DNA of 64,000 nucleotides, from assembly GCF_026151205.1 (NCBI RefSeq), contig NC_087072.1, forward strand, positions 12,872,169 through 12,936,168, given 5' to 3'. Under the pieces are notes generated by a model. The model searched no databases. It saw nothing but the letters and a program-made list of their open reading frames with translations, and had not been told where the DNA came from. Numbering within the stretch: position 1 is the first letter of the stretch; every line of letters starts with the position of its first letter. Of the stretch, positions 22,104 through 31,205 are shown piece after piece. The position numbers were made by a program, and so were the translations under genes. This DNA comes from Bolinopsis microptera. Its lineage: Eukaryota > Ctenophora > Tentaculata > Lobata > Bolinopsidae.

Positions 22104-23990
22104 ATGTTTACGTTACCTGCTTTTGTTGTGCTCACACGACCTTGTGTTGGTAAGTGAGGTTGTTATTTGTTTCCCCTGTGGAAAGTGGTCATGTACACTG
22201 AGATTGTGGCGGATGAGGGCGACATACTTGTCAGCGAGAGGTTACGTGTTATCAGTTATATTTTGTCAGTATTGGGGATTTATAGGTAATTTAAAATTGA
22301 CATGCAGTAGATGTATGCGTCCTAAATCATTAATGGCAAGTTGAACTGTTCAGGTTATAAAGCGAGGAATTTGGCAAGATGGAATTCGCACTATTTTGCC
22401 CGCAACGATATCTCCCTATAACGTGCCACTATTTGCGGTTTTGGTACGAAATGGAAGGGTTTAAAGCTGTTTGTGGCCAAGACTCGGAGGAAAATTGAGG
22501 AATTAATAGCAGGATGCAGTACTCGGATAGTGACATAACGACAACCCTCTTAAAGAGCTCCCAATGACGGTTGTGTGTTCTCCGAGAGCGATACCAGATC
22601 CTGCCACCTGGTGAAGTCAACTTCAGTACAGCTACCATGTTCACTCATGCGGAAGTAGGACAGCTACTGTACCCGTGTAACCCGGGTTTTGTTAGCAATC
22701 TGTGCACTTTCTATCATTGCTCTACTATGGATTGGGATACAGATGGAGCTAAATGTGATACAGGTTAGTAAGGACTAGTTTATCAGATTCTACTTATTTA
22801 TACACCCCTACTACAAACACAAATGTCCCCTGTACCAGTTACCTGTCTAAAATAGAGAGAAGAAAGTAGTTATAAATGGTATAGGATGTGAAAATGTATA
22901 AATCTTTGCTATTCGAATTTTGTCTATTCGAATTTTAAAGGAACTATAACACTGAGCTCGAAACTCTTCGCTACGAAACTCTATGACTGTCAACGATTCT
23001 TAAGTTGTTTACTTAGTATTAATATTGCGCTTTCTCGAAACTCGCTATTGTATGGTTTTATACAGGATCATGAAATGATTTCCCAAAAGGACTGTACCAA
23101 TGTAAACACAGTTGCTCGATAAAGGATTGTGTCTACGAAGGAAGCAAACGCTCGGGGAGTACCCTTCAGACTGGCGCTATTCAAGCCGGTTTTGTCCCAG
23201 ACAAATGACAACCCACAGTATGTGCACTGCGTTTGTGATGAGGCGCAGTGCGCGGATCAGAACCTCACGGTGATGGCAGAGGCCAGTTAACTGAACGGTC
23301 ACGTGCTAATGTGCGTAACGTGACAACTATTTGCAACCAGGACTCTTTATTTGGTATCACTGTGCGTTCTGATTGTGAGGCATACCGGAGTATTGTACGA
23401 TAAAGTCGTGTGCAAAGAGAATCTGGTTGTGTGGGGACGGAGTTCACGACACAGACGGAGGGTACCAGTGCGTGTGCAAAGAAGGACCGTGTCAGAGTGA
23501 GGGTGTGCACTGATGCTTTGTTGTGGCAACAACAGTTGTTATCAGCAGACTAACCGACACGGTCACGCACACTGTATGTGGGGGGATAGAGTGTGCACTT
23601 TTGTAGTAAAGGATGTAAGGGGACATGGGCGTGCTGGGAGTGGTACTGGTCTGGCTTTTCATGAAAAATAGACGTTGGTTTGTAGGGGAAAAGAAGCTAA
23701 GACAAGGCAAGGCTACACTAGGACAATGTAATAAACAGGAAAAAGCTCAAAAGGAGGAAACCCATGGTGGACCTGTCGCTACGATCAAGATGGTTTGGAA
23801 AGATCGTAAGAATTCTTGTTCTTGTTCAACGATATTAAAAGGATAAGGAATCAAAAAATAAGAAAAAGTCGGATACTGGCTCAAGAGAAAAGAAATCGGA
23901 TAATGGAAAAGAAAACAGAATAAAAAAGCAAAGGAAAGTCAAAGGGTAAGAATTCGAAGAAATCGAGAAAGAAAAGATTAGTTGGAGGTA
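22104..23990 (+). pseudogene. Decayed Cys-rich (sushi-like) single-pass membrane protein gene
   Basis: Several pieces fit one eroded multi-exon gene. A possible first exon (22104-22149) gives MFTLPAFVVLTRPCVG, signal-peptide-like, before a good donor GTAAGTGAGG. At 22571-22763 is a sushi/CCP-like exon (PPGEVNFS, VGQLLYPCNPGF, YHC, MDWD, AKC) ending at a GT donor. From 23054, after TTTTATACAG, come short Cys-rich stretches in different frames separated by stops: GLYQCKHSCSIKDC, YVHCVCDEAQC and GGYQCVCKEGPC. At 23625 a hydrophobic segment GVLGVVLVWLF with KNRR stop-transfer begins a Lys-rich tail to about 23990. The stops suggest decay. The gene model is my inference; unrecognised introns could rescue parts of it. 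Confidence 0.4.
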
Positions 23991-24906
23991 CAGTCTGAAG
24001 AGGCTGACCTTCGTTCTTTAGAGATATAAACTATATTGTTATTGAGTGCAATCCGGGATTTCAAATATTATTTCTTCAACCACTTGAATGATTACAATTA
24101 AAGCGTAAGAATGTTGCCAAAACAACTGGATGAACAAAAGGTAGATTGTAGTGGTTGTTTTTTCTAAGAATTTTAGAGGTATTTCAGACGGGACTGACAT
24201 CTGGGTTCCAATTCTAACGGTGTTAGGTGGTAAATTTAATTGTTTTTAGGTGGCCCAAACCTTGGAGTGTCACGTTAAAGTTATTCTGAGTTTTTTGTCT
24301 TCTCGCTATCTTGTTTCTTTCAAATAGAAAAAACAATAAGAGACAAAAGCTTCAAGTCCCCCCCCACTTAACGTCGTGTAACTAAATAATTGGAGTTCAG
24401 AAGCTTTACATACAATATTTACTTAAATTTTAGGTTATAAAATATGCTTAAATTTGTTGGATGTTCCACTTTAGTCTATGCGTTTCTTTGCGAGCTGTTG
24501 GTTTTAGGATTGGAATATTATTAGTTACTCCAGTCTTCAAGATTCGGCATTTTCCTAATTTTAAGATTTTAGGTGCTCTACGGTAGTGTTTGCCCTGACT
24601 CGTTTATGAATTTTCATCAAGATAGACAAAAATGGACTGAGGTATGAGCCAAAAAACCATATGCCCCTATTGGACTTAATGCACCGATTGATGATTTTGG
24701 CCAATAAATTGGTCAAATATCAATATTTTTGACTGTGTGGACATCGATTCACCTGTTATGTATGTCTACTTTAAGATAAATAGAGATAAGGATAAAATAC
24801 ATATATAAATAGATAAAGATAGCGATTAGAAAATTAAATAGAGATTTTACAGCAATTTTACAAAAATGACACACATGGGCCACCTAATGATATACATGAT
24901 AAACCT

Positions 24907-25001
24907 GGTAGCGCATGTGTATCAAAAAATTTTTTGACACACATACGCTACCTAGGAAGCGCATGTGTATCATTATTTTTTTTTGACACACATGCGCTTC
25001 C
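24907..25001. repeat. Two adjacent palindromes sharing GCGCATGTGTATCA
   Basis: 24907-24952 is GGTAGCGCATGTGTATCA, a short A/T loop, and its near-complement TGACACACATACGCTACC. 24955-25001 is GGAAGCGCATGTGTATCA, a T-rich loop, and TGACACACATGCGCTTCC. The two palindromes share most of their stem and sit two bases apart. They could be tiny foldback elements or a duplicated structural element. Confidence 0.75.
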
Positions 25002-25382
25002 ATAGTTTACGTCACTTCGGTTTCCAATTTACAATTGGTAGTTCTAATTATCCAAAAAACCTTACTGGCTAGGGCGTTACCTTAAAAGCGAAAGAGATAT
25101 AGCAAATTCAGGTTTTTAGAAAAAATGATCGCTTTGTTGTTTGTAAAAATAACGTTTCCTCCCCAGGAGCAAAATTGGGGACATTGTACATTTTAAGTTA
25201 TTCCGAAAGGTATAATTTTGGGCCGAATAAAAGCAAAAAGGTCGCCGCTTTATCATTTATAACTTTGCAAATTAATATGATTAGTTGTTTAAAAAAATTA
25301 AATTTATAAAAAAAATTAAAACAATTAAAAAAAAAGATAAAAAAATTAAAAAATATGATTAGTTGTCGGTCATGACTTTGTA
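25002..25382. other. No supported feature
   Basis: AT-rich stretch with A/T-rich low-complexity sequence around 25290-25350. No gene or element end recognised. Confidence 0.4.
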
Positions 25383-25497
25383 GGTTTATAACCTACTAGA
25401 GGTGACCAATGAAATCACGGCATTAAAAACACGTGATAGCGCGCTGGCGAGTGAATTAGTAGAATCCCGCCGAGTTGGACTCGTCGACGGTCCTGTA

Positions 25498-26723
25498 CGG
25501 TGACCGACAACTAGGAACCTCTCATTTCGGCCTCACACAGGTATCACATCACATGGCCCAATCAGTGACGTATCATTTGTGATGTGATCCATATTATAAC
25601 CATCCTAACAGCCGGACAACCAAGAACCTGGGTAGGGTTCACATGACAGTTTAGTAAGTAGCTGTGTATTATGAAGTTTGAGCTCTCGGTATGTGTTCAC
25701 ATTACGGATGTGAGCCGGGTCCGAAAGGGGCTGGTTCTCGTATCCAAGGATCAAAGGATGTGAGCTGAGCATGCAATGGGAGTGATACGAGACATACAAT
25801 CACAAGTGCGAGAGTTGATCAGCTGTTAATATACAACCGCACTTCTGGTATATATACTGAAACGAGAACATGAAGAGTATCGGTTTCAATTCAACATGCC
25901 TGCTTTCTCCAAATTCATCTAAGGACAGAGAGGATCTCAACAGCTGGTGGACACGGATGACGGACGGGTACATCTACTCGGGTACATCTACTCCAAATAA
26001 CATACTACATCCAAGCTAACTATCCTCAGTTAATGGTTGTGGTAAATTATTTCGAGAAAATCTACCTTGGGTCAGTAACTGTCGACAGTGACGAAAGGGT
26101 TCCTCCCAAGTTTCCTTTGACGTTCTGGAATCACTATTCCAAGACGTTGGAGGATCCGGAGTTTCCCCGGACCTCTCACATGGTCGAGGGTTTTCATCGT
26201 GGATTTAAATCCAAGGTGAATCGACCTAAGCCGACCGTGCAAGAGTACTTCCGTGCTATTCGGGAGCAGCAGGTGATCATTGATTACCATATCGATCGAC
26301 TGGGTGTTGGAAAAACTCCGTCTAAGAAAAGGATTAGAAGGAAAACTTCCAATGACCAGTTGTTCCAGATCTGTTCCAAATACTCGGATTGCTCTAGCAA
26401 GGTTGACTATCTGTTTGAGATTGCCAAATACTTTGGCCATGAGATTGATATTGAGTAATGTATTCTGTATGTAATTATTATGTTGGGTTTGAACTATCAT
26501 TATCTTGAAAATAATCTTTGTCTTAATTAATGAGTGCAGAAATATATACAGCACAGCTGTGAAATCGGTGGACACCTGAATGTTTAAAGTATCTCCAGAG
26601 GTTCCTAGTTGTCGGGGATATGTCATGATTGGTTCCTAGTTGTCGGAGCTGATTGGATTTCCCAAGCTTGCATGTTAATTAGTTAACAAGGTAAAATTGA
26701 AAGGTTCCTAGTTGTCCGTCAGC
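25498..26723 (+). mobile_element. MULE-type derivative with about 9-bp target duplication
   Basis: Imperfect terminal repeats CGGTGACCGACAACTAGG and (complement of the right end) GGCTGACGGACAACTAGG. Flanks are GGTCCTGTA (25489-25497) and CGTCCTGTA (26724-26732), a 9-bp duplication with one mismatch, as expected for Mutator-like elements. The interior carries only the 3' part of a MULE-type transposase gene, so this 1.2-kb copy is not autonomous. TTCCTAGTTGTCGG also recurs at about 26596 and 26630, giving repeated subterminal sites. Confidence 0.8.
26033..26458 (+). pseudogene. MULE-type transposase, C-terminal fragment
   Basis: 141 codons. YFEKIYLG, FPLTFWNHY and PRTSHMVEGFHRGFKS follow the C-terminal end of the MULE transposase domain found with FLYWCH fingers in many animal proteins (family pattern: tYIG, fp-LWN, lPRTnN-vE-wH). 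The conserved Glu (residue 52) and His (55) of that last motif are present. The upstream DDE core is absent; the frame begins just where the catalytic domain should end, so the gene is 5' truncated. It sits inside matching terminal repeats with a 9-bp duplication, which supports the assignment. Confidence 0.75.
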
Positions 26724-27329
26724 CGTCCTGTATATATATAACAGATATTTATATATATGTGGAACAGATATTTTACGAGTATCACCCGTTAATCATGACT
26801 TCATGGATGAATTCAAATTATAACACGAGTGCAGAGTAGCGAGCTTTACGTCACGCGCGACAACAAACAGGCTATTGAAAAATTATCACCTCTAGTAACG
26901 CCAGCCAGTAATGAGCTAGTAAGGTTTGCCGCTCCTACTAAATTTTAAGAAAATTCTTGTGAAAAGGCCCTTTGGGCATGAAAGTGATGTAGATCGGTGT
27001 ATTTTTGGACGCTGATTCCGAATCACCCCACATGACGTAGGGTTAAAATGCTTCCCTGGAGATCAGAGTTATGGGCAAAAAACCGTTTTGGTCACGTGAC
27101 AGGCTACTAGGCGTTCAAAAGAAAGCTAATAACAACTTCTGCTATGGTGACACTGGTAGAAACTAGAACCCCCTGGACAGTTACCGTCATTCCCCAATGT
27201 TTAGCTTACTTCCATCGGGCATCCCTGGCGGTAGAAGGTAACGTGAACACTCTTTTGCACCACACCTTTCAAGAGCAAAAGCTACTGAATCTAACCTGGT
27301 ATGATTCGTGGTCAACTATTGCCAAGATG

Positions 27330-27697
27330 GGCTCTTACTAATTCGCTCGCCCAAAAATTTCACGTGACTTTGGTTTTTATGGTTTTGCAGCCGTACAAAA
27401 CGGTTTTACATAAACCCTAATCCCAACCCTAACCCTAACCATAACCCCGAAGCTATCCATAACCGGCCCTTACCACAACCCTAACCCTAACCCGAGCCCT
27501 AAACAATCGAATTCATGTTTTACTAGCCTGTCACGTGACCAAAACGGTTTTTTGCCCATAACTCTCCAGGGAAGCATTATTACCCTACGTCATGTGGGGT
27601 GATTCGGAATCAGCATCCAAAAATACACCGAACCTGATCAATTTCATACCCAAAGGGCCATTTTCTTAAAATTTGGGCGAGCGATTTAGTAGGAGCG
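27330..27697. mobile_element. TIR element family N, copy 2, 368 bp, 9-bp duplication
   Basis: Tips GGCTCTTACTAATTCGCTCG (left) and the complement of CGCTCCTACTAAATCGCTCG (right), flanked by GCCAAGATG at 27321-27329 and 27698-27706. The LINE coding sequence is interrupted by it. The interior holds runs of CCCTAA, a vertebrate-type telomere-like motif, at about 27425-27500. The length and lack of coding make it a MITE. Confidence 0.9.
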
Positions 27698-27849
27698 GCC
27701 AAGATGAGTACCGTCTCCAAGCCGCAGTTATCACCCACCCTAGACGCTTGTGAGTACATACATGAGACATTTGTTGACCACTGCACACTGGAAGAGAGAT
27801 CTCCTCAACCAGCCCAAAATGTCATTCTACACAGCGGTTAAATTCGAGT

Positions 27850-28281
27850 TTGGCGAAGAACCCTATTTGCTATTTACAGCTCCCCTGCAGGCTTAAAAGG
27901 GTCAATATTGCTAAAATCCGATCTAGCAGTCACGATGTTAGGATAGAAAAAGGTCGCTACACCAAAGATCAACTCAACACAGCTCTTAAAACGTGTCGCT
28001 TCTGCTGCTCCTCAGAAACGGATGTCATACGTTTTTTAGAAGAGCTCCCCTTCTTTGAAACTCCTATTCTAGAAACCGAAGACCACGTCTTAACTGAGTG
28101 CCCCTACTACCATCAACTCAGGTCCAACCTCTCTGACAACCTCAAAAGCCTGTTGATGCTAAAAGAATATGGAGCCATAATGAACTCAACCCATATAAAA
28201 GAGTTCGGGAAGTACCTTACAGACTCCTCAAATCTACGTAATCCTCCTGAAACGTCCCTTAACCCTCGCAAACAGATGTAG
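27850..28281 (+). pseudogene. LINE ORF C-terminal finger region
   Basis: 143 codons. RSSSHDVRIEKGRYTKDQ matches the R-SSH-L-IE-GRY motif of LINE C-termini; CRFCCSSETD and EDHVLTECPYYHQLR form the CCHC-like finger that ends these proteins. The equivalent region of the LINE at 11805 reads SCHNLYIERGRYE and ESHVLIDCLLY. Upstream coding exists before the 368-bp insertion but frames are broken, so this is a dead copy. Confidence 0.8.
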
Positions 28282-28883
28282 TACTCAAACTTTATTTACT
28301 GTATTACCTTAAATTATTATAGACGATCTTCTTTTATTTTCGTAAAATTGTAAACGGTTAAAATTTACTATTTTGAAATGATTCAGTTTTGATACTTTTA
28401 TTTATTGATTTATTCATTCTTTGTTCTTGTATAGCCAAGACGAGTCCGTTATATTAGTGTTCTCTTTGGTAATTTTATGTTTAATCCTGTTTAATCCAGG
28501 CTAGTAAAATACGAATTCGATTGTTAGGGCCCGGGTTAGGGTTAGGGTTGTGGTAAGGGTTATAGTTAGCTTCGGGGTTATGGTTAGGGTTAGGGTTTAT
28601 GTAAAATCTTGTAGCGCGATGCACTAGTCACTACTGGGTCGCGCCGCGCATTTTCTCGCAACCATGCCGTATGCAGATCGGCGAGATGCGAAGGATTGAC
28701 ATCGTGAATCAATGTAAAACCCTTTTGTACAGCTGCAAAACTATAAAAACCAAAGTCACGTGAAATTTTTGGGCGAGCGAATTAGTAAAAGCCAAGGTTT
28801 GCTGGGTATAGTAGCGCGTACGTGTTTTTTAAAGGCCGCCATTGCAATTGCTTATAAACGATTGTGCGAATGCTTGTTGGTTT

Positions 28884-28970
28884 ATAACCTACCAGGACGC
28901 GCGCCGGCCGCCGAGTTGGATTCGTCGACGGTTCTAATATATGGAACAAATATTTTACGAGTATCACCCG
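28884..28970 (+). repeat. Interspersed repeat Q, copy 3 (uninterrupted)
   Basis: GGTTTATAACCTACCAGG, then GCCGAGTTGGATTCGTCGAC, GGTTCTAATATATGGAACA and TATTTTACGAGTATCACCCG. It is the empty-site version that shows the copies at 16990 and 25383 contain insertions. Confidence 0.75.
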
Positions 28971-29008
28971 TAATATATATATTAAGTGAATGCTGATCAC
29001 GTGCGCTC

Positions 29009-29097
29009 TTGTATCACGTGGTGACCCCCACGGTCACTTCGACGATACAGGGGGAGCCGCGCACTTCGTGCGCGGCGGGTCATACAACGTATGACAA
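29009..29097. mobile_element. 89-bp hairpin mini-element, 8-bp duplication
   Basis: Starts TTGTATCACGTGGTGACC and ends CATACAACGTATGACAA. A perfect 8-bp duplication GTGCGCTC lies at 29001-29008 and 29098-29105. Inside is a strong stem, GCCGCGCAC / GTGCGCGGC with a 3-base loop. It is far too short to code; it would need to be moved by a transposase supplied elsewhere. Confidence 0.8.
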
Positions 29098-29221
29098 GTG
29101 CGCTCTAATGAGCATCCACATTTTTTTTCAGTACGATCATGGAGGTCGTAATCCACTCAGCCCGAATATAAAGATTTGACGGAATGAAAGGCTGAGCGCT
29201 GCCCAGTAACTAAACAGTTCA

Positions 29222-29328
29222 TTGTATCACGTCGTGACCCCCACGGTCGTTTCACTATGGTGAAATCGTTTTTACGATACAGGGGGAGCCGCGCACTCGT
29301 GCGCTGCGGGTCATACAACGTATGACAA
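29222..29328. mobile_element. 107-bp hairpin mini-element, second copy
   Basis: Same ends as 29009-29097 (TTGTATCACGTCGTGACC ... CATACAACGTATGACAA), with an extra small palindrome TTTCACTATGGTGAAA. Flanks ACAGTTCA (29214-29221) and ACATTTCA (29329-29336) match at seven of eight positions, consistent with an aged 8-bp duplication. Confidence 0.75.
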
Positions 29329-29336
29329 ACATTTCA

Positions 29337-29410
29337 CTAGTATCGTGGCTACGATACAGCCGCGCAATTGTCATCGTGCGCGGCATGGCAGTTTTACAAC
29401 GTATGACAAG
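29337..29410. repeat. Mini-element, third partial copy
   Basis: GTGGCTACGATACAGCCGCG followed by CAATTGTCATCGTGCGCGGC and TTTTACAACGTATGACAA. The right end and hairpin are kept, but the TTGTATCACGT left end is missing or diverged. Confidence 0.65.
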
Positions 29411-29444
29411 AATTTTATAGAATAGTCCATATTCTTCCAAAATC

Positions 29445-29548
29445 GTCCCTCCGTCCCTTCCTTCTTCCCTCCCTCCGTCCCTCCGTCCGTCCCTCTGTGC
29501 CTCCCTCCGTTCTTCCGTCCCTCCCTGGCCTCCCTCCCTCCCTCCTGT
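29445..29548. repeat. Polypyrimidine CCTCCCT/CCGTCC tract
   Basis: About 100 bp of almost pure C and T on the plus strand (CCCTCCGTCCCTCCGTCCGT and similar). A simple low-complexity repeat capable of unusual structure. Open frames on the minus strand through it are artefacts. Confidence 0.85.
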
Positions 29549-29744
29549 CGTGAACCGCTTTCCATTTTTATTTAAATCGTTTTAGAAATTAACCATTATT
29601 AACTCCACACCACACCCGCCTATTATGTTTGAAAATATGCATTACTTTGTCGTATTATATGAAAGTAAACAAACAAACCACAATGAGTGGCTCCCCCTCC
29701 TAATAATCTTATAGTATTACTCGCAGGTAACATAATTATGATTC

Positions 29745-30311
29745 ATGTACGCACGGATCCAGAAAGCCTCAGGAGCATTCAATCAGCTCGGTAATATTTG
29801 GAAGAATCGCAATATCCAAACTAACACCAAAATACGGATATATGTTGCAGCGGTTCTAACAATATTACTTTATGGAAGCGAAGTCTGGAACACTACTTCA
29901 AAGCAACTACATCGCTTCGAAGTTTTTCATCAAAACTGTTTGAGGAGAATCCTTCGAATTAAGTGGTTCCACCGGACGAGCAATGTTCAAGTGTTGGAGC
30001 GGGCAAGAATAAACCCGGTTATAACCTACATCAGTGCCAACCGTCTTCGCTGGTTTGGACATGTTTCTAGAATGCCGGACACCAGGCTACCAAAGTATCT
30101 ACTTGATTGGACCCCTGCTCACGGCCGAAGATCACGTGGGCGGCCAAGAAAGAATTGGCGAACCTGTGTCCTAGAAGACGCAGTAACATTCACAGGAGAT
30201 CCAGACATTGTATTTGATAAGGTCCGAGAGTTGGCAGGAAACCGAAAGCACTGGAGAGAGATGATACGACATAAGCGGCAATTCCTTGGTGCAGGCCACT
30301 CGAATGATTGA
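29745..30311 (+). pseudogene. LINE 3' fragment, RT C-terminal region
   Basis: 188 codons beginning YARIQKASGAFNQLG and continuing LLYGSEVWNTTSKQLHRFE, LRRILRIKWFHRTSN and RLRWFGHVSRM to the stop. This is the thumb/connector end of RTE-like LINE ORFs (family pattern: RI-KA--AF--L, LLYG-E-W, CLRRIL-I-W, R--W-GH--RM). The catalytic RT lies upstream and is absent, so it is a 5'-truncated insertion. The 3' tail reads TATCAAGTAAGTAAGTACG just after the stop, a short-repeat tail typical of this group. The frame is still open, suggesting a recent insertion. Confidence 0.85.
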
Positions 30312-30404
30312 GGAGACCTTATCAAGTATCAAGTAAGTAAGTACGAACGCTACATAATATGCAGTAATGGAAGAGAGAGCGAAGAGGAAAAAAAGTGAGC
30401 CATT

Positions 30405-30600
30405 TTATGTCACATTTGTGGTACAAAACCATCAATCAAACCACATACTACCGGCCGATTTTTGAAAAATTTGCTTATTGGCTTCTTCAGAGTTTTGTCG
30501 GCACTATACCGAAAAAAACCAGTCCCGCAACTCTCACCGTTTTTTAATTAAGCCGCTTGGAAATTTCTCGCACACATACATACACACACAGACACACTGA
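30405..30600 (-). repeat. Interspersed repeat C, diverged copy
   Basis: On the minus strand this matches 44095-44390 and 46835-47120: complements of TTTTGTGGTACAAAACCATC (diverged), CGGCCGATTTT, GAGTTTTGTCGGCACTATAC and AACCAGTCCCG. The ACACACATACATACACACAC stretch at its end corresponds to the microsatellite start of the other copies. Confidence 0.7.
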
Positions 30601-31089
30601 TTTATTGAGATTATTAGTATAGATAACACTTTGAGTTTTAGAGTATTTATGTCTATGATTTTAGGGAATATAAAGACTCCCACTTTACTTGTGCTTTTTC
30701 ATTTTGGAGGTTGAGAACTTAACGTCGTATAAATTAATGTCTTGAAGGGTTGACATGGTCAATCAATTGTGCTTTTTGCAATTGTCAATGTCATTGTATT
30801 GCAAATTTAGCTAAGACTTTCAATTTTTGTGGGTTGATACAAATTAATATAACTACTATATAGAACAAAAATATAAATCGATAATTATAATTATAAACTG
30901 AAACATGCAATGACCAAAAACGTTTTATTACTATAAGACATGATCACTAAACGTTGGGATTATAAACATTTTACACTACACTGATTTTAAGAGTGTCAAC
31001 GAATGAGAGTCAACAAATTTGCGTTTTAAGGTGTTTCTAACTAACGAATAAACGGCCGTAGCTAATCCCTGTTCAATTTTGCATTTCCT

Positions 31090-31102
31090 TTTAATGTTTA
31101 AT
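31090..31102 (-). promoter_or_regulatory. Candidate polyadenylation signals (ATTAAA) for the Ly6-like gene
   Basis: Two ATTAAA hexamers on the minus strand (31090-31095 and 31097-31102), about 105-115 bases after the stop codon of the Ly6-like gene. A plausible 3' end, not proven. Confidence 0.4.
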
Positions 31103-31205
31103 TACATTTATAATTATAAATGGTTTTACTATCTAGTTATAAATTCGACATAATATCAGAAATATAAGAACGAATGTCTTAAAATGTTGTAAAGAGTAAT
31201 TGTTT

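Larger units (their letters stand above)
25383..26788 (+). repeat. Interspersed repeat Q, copy 2, split by a MULE derivative
   Basis: The left part runs from GGTTTATAACCTAC to CGCCGAGTTGGACTCGTCGA; the right part ends TATTTTACGAGTATCACCCG. The uninterrupted copy at 28910-28970 shows these parts should be adjacent. The break is filled by the element at 25498-26723. A 12-bp inverted pair (TACTAGAGGTGA at 25394, its complement at 26886) also brackets the region and may belong to an outer element. Confidence 0.75.
27107..28496 (+). mobile_element. 5'-truncated LINE inside the family N element
   Basis: A 7-bp duplication CAGGCTA (27100-27106 and 28497-28503) brackets it. The 5' end starts within the C-terminal third of the ORF, typical of incomplete reverse transcription. 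The 3' end shows TTTAATCCTG units (TTTAATCCTGTTTAATCC). It is itself interrupted at 27330-27697. Coding readable on the plus strand: LAYFHRASLAVEGNVN and FQEQKLLNLTWYDSW before the interruption, and the C-terminal finger region after it. The same LINE type as 11805-15607, but clearly diverged. Confidence 0.85.
26930..28793. mobile_element. TIR element family N, copy 1, with 9-bp duplication (carries a LINE)
   Basis: The right tip, read inward, is GGCTTTTACTAATTCGCTCG; the left tip is CGCTCCTACTAAATTTTAAG, which lacks about 12 bp of the TIR seen in the sister copy. A perfect 9-bp duplication AAGGTTTGC flanks it (26921-26929 and 28794-28802). Interior marks shared with the copy at 27330-27697 are GTCACGTGACCAAAACGG (inverted here), TTACATAAACCCTAA and telomere-like CCCTAA runs. 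A LINE fragment (27107-28496) interrupts it. A 9-bp duplication suggests a MULE-like origin; no transposase is present. Confidence 0.85.

Noticed and set aside
27420-27510. A real telomere or chromosome end
   Set aside because: CCCTAA runs are short, degenerate and inside a transposable element with flanking duplications.
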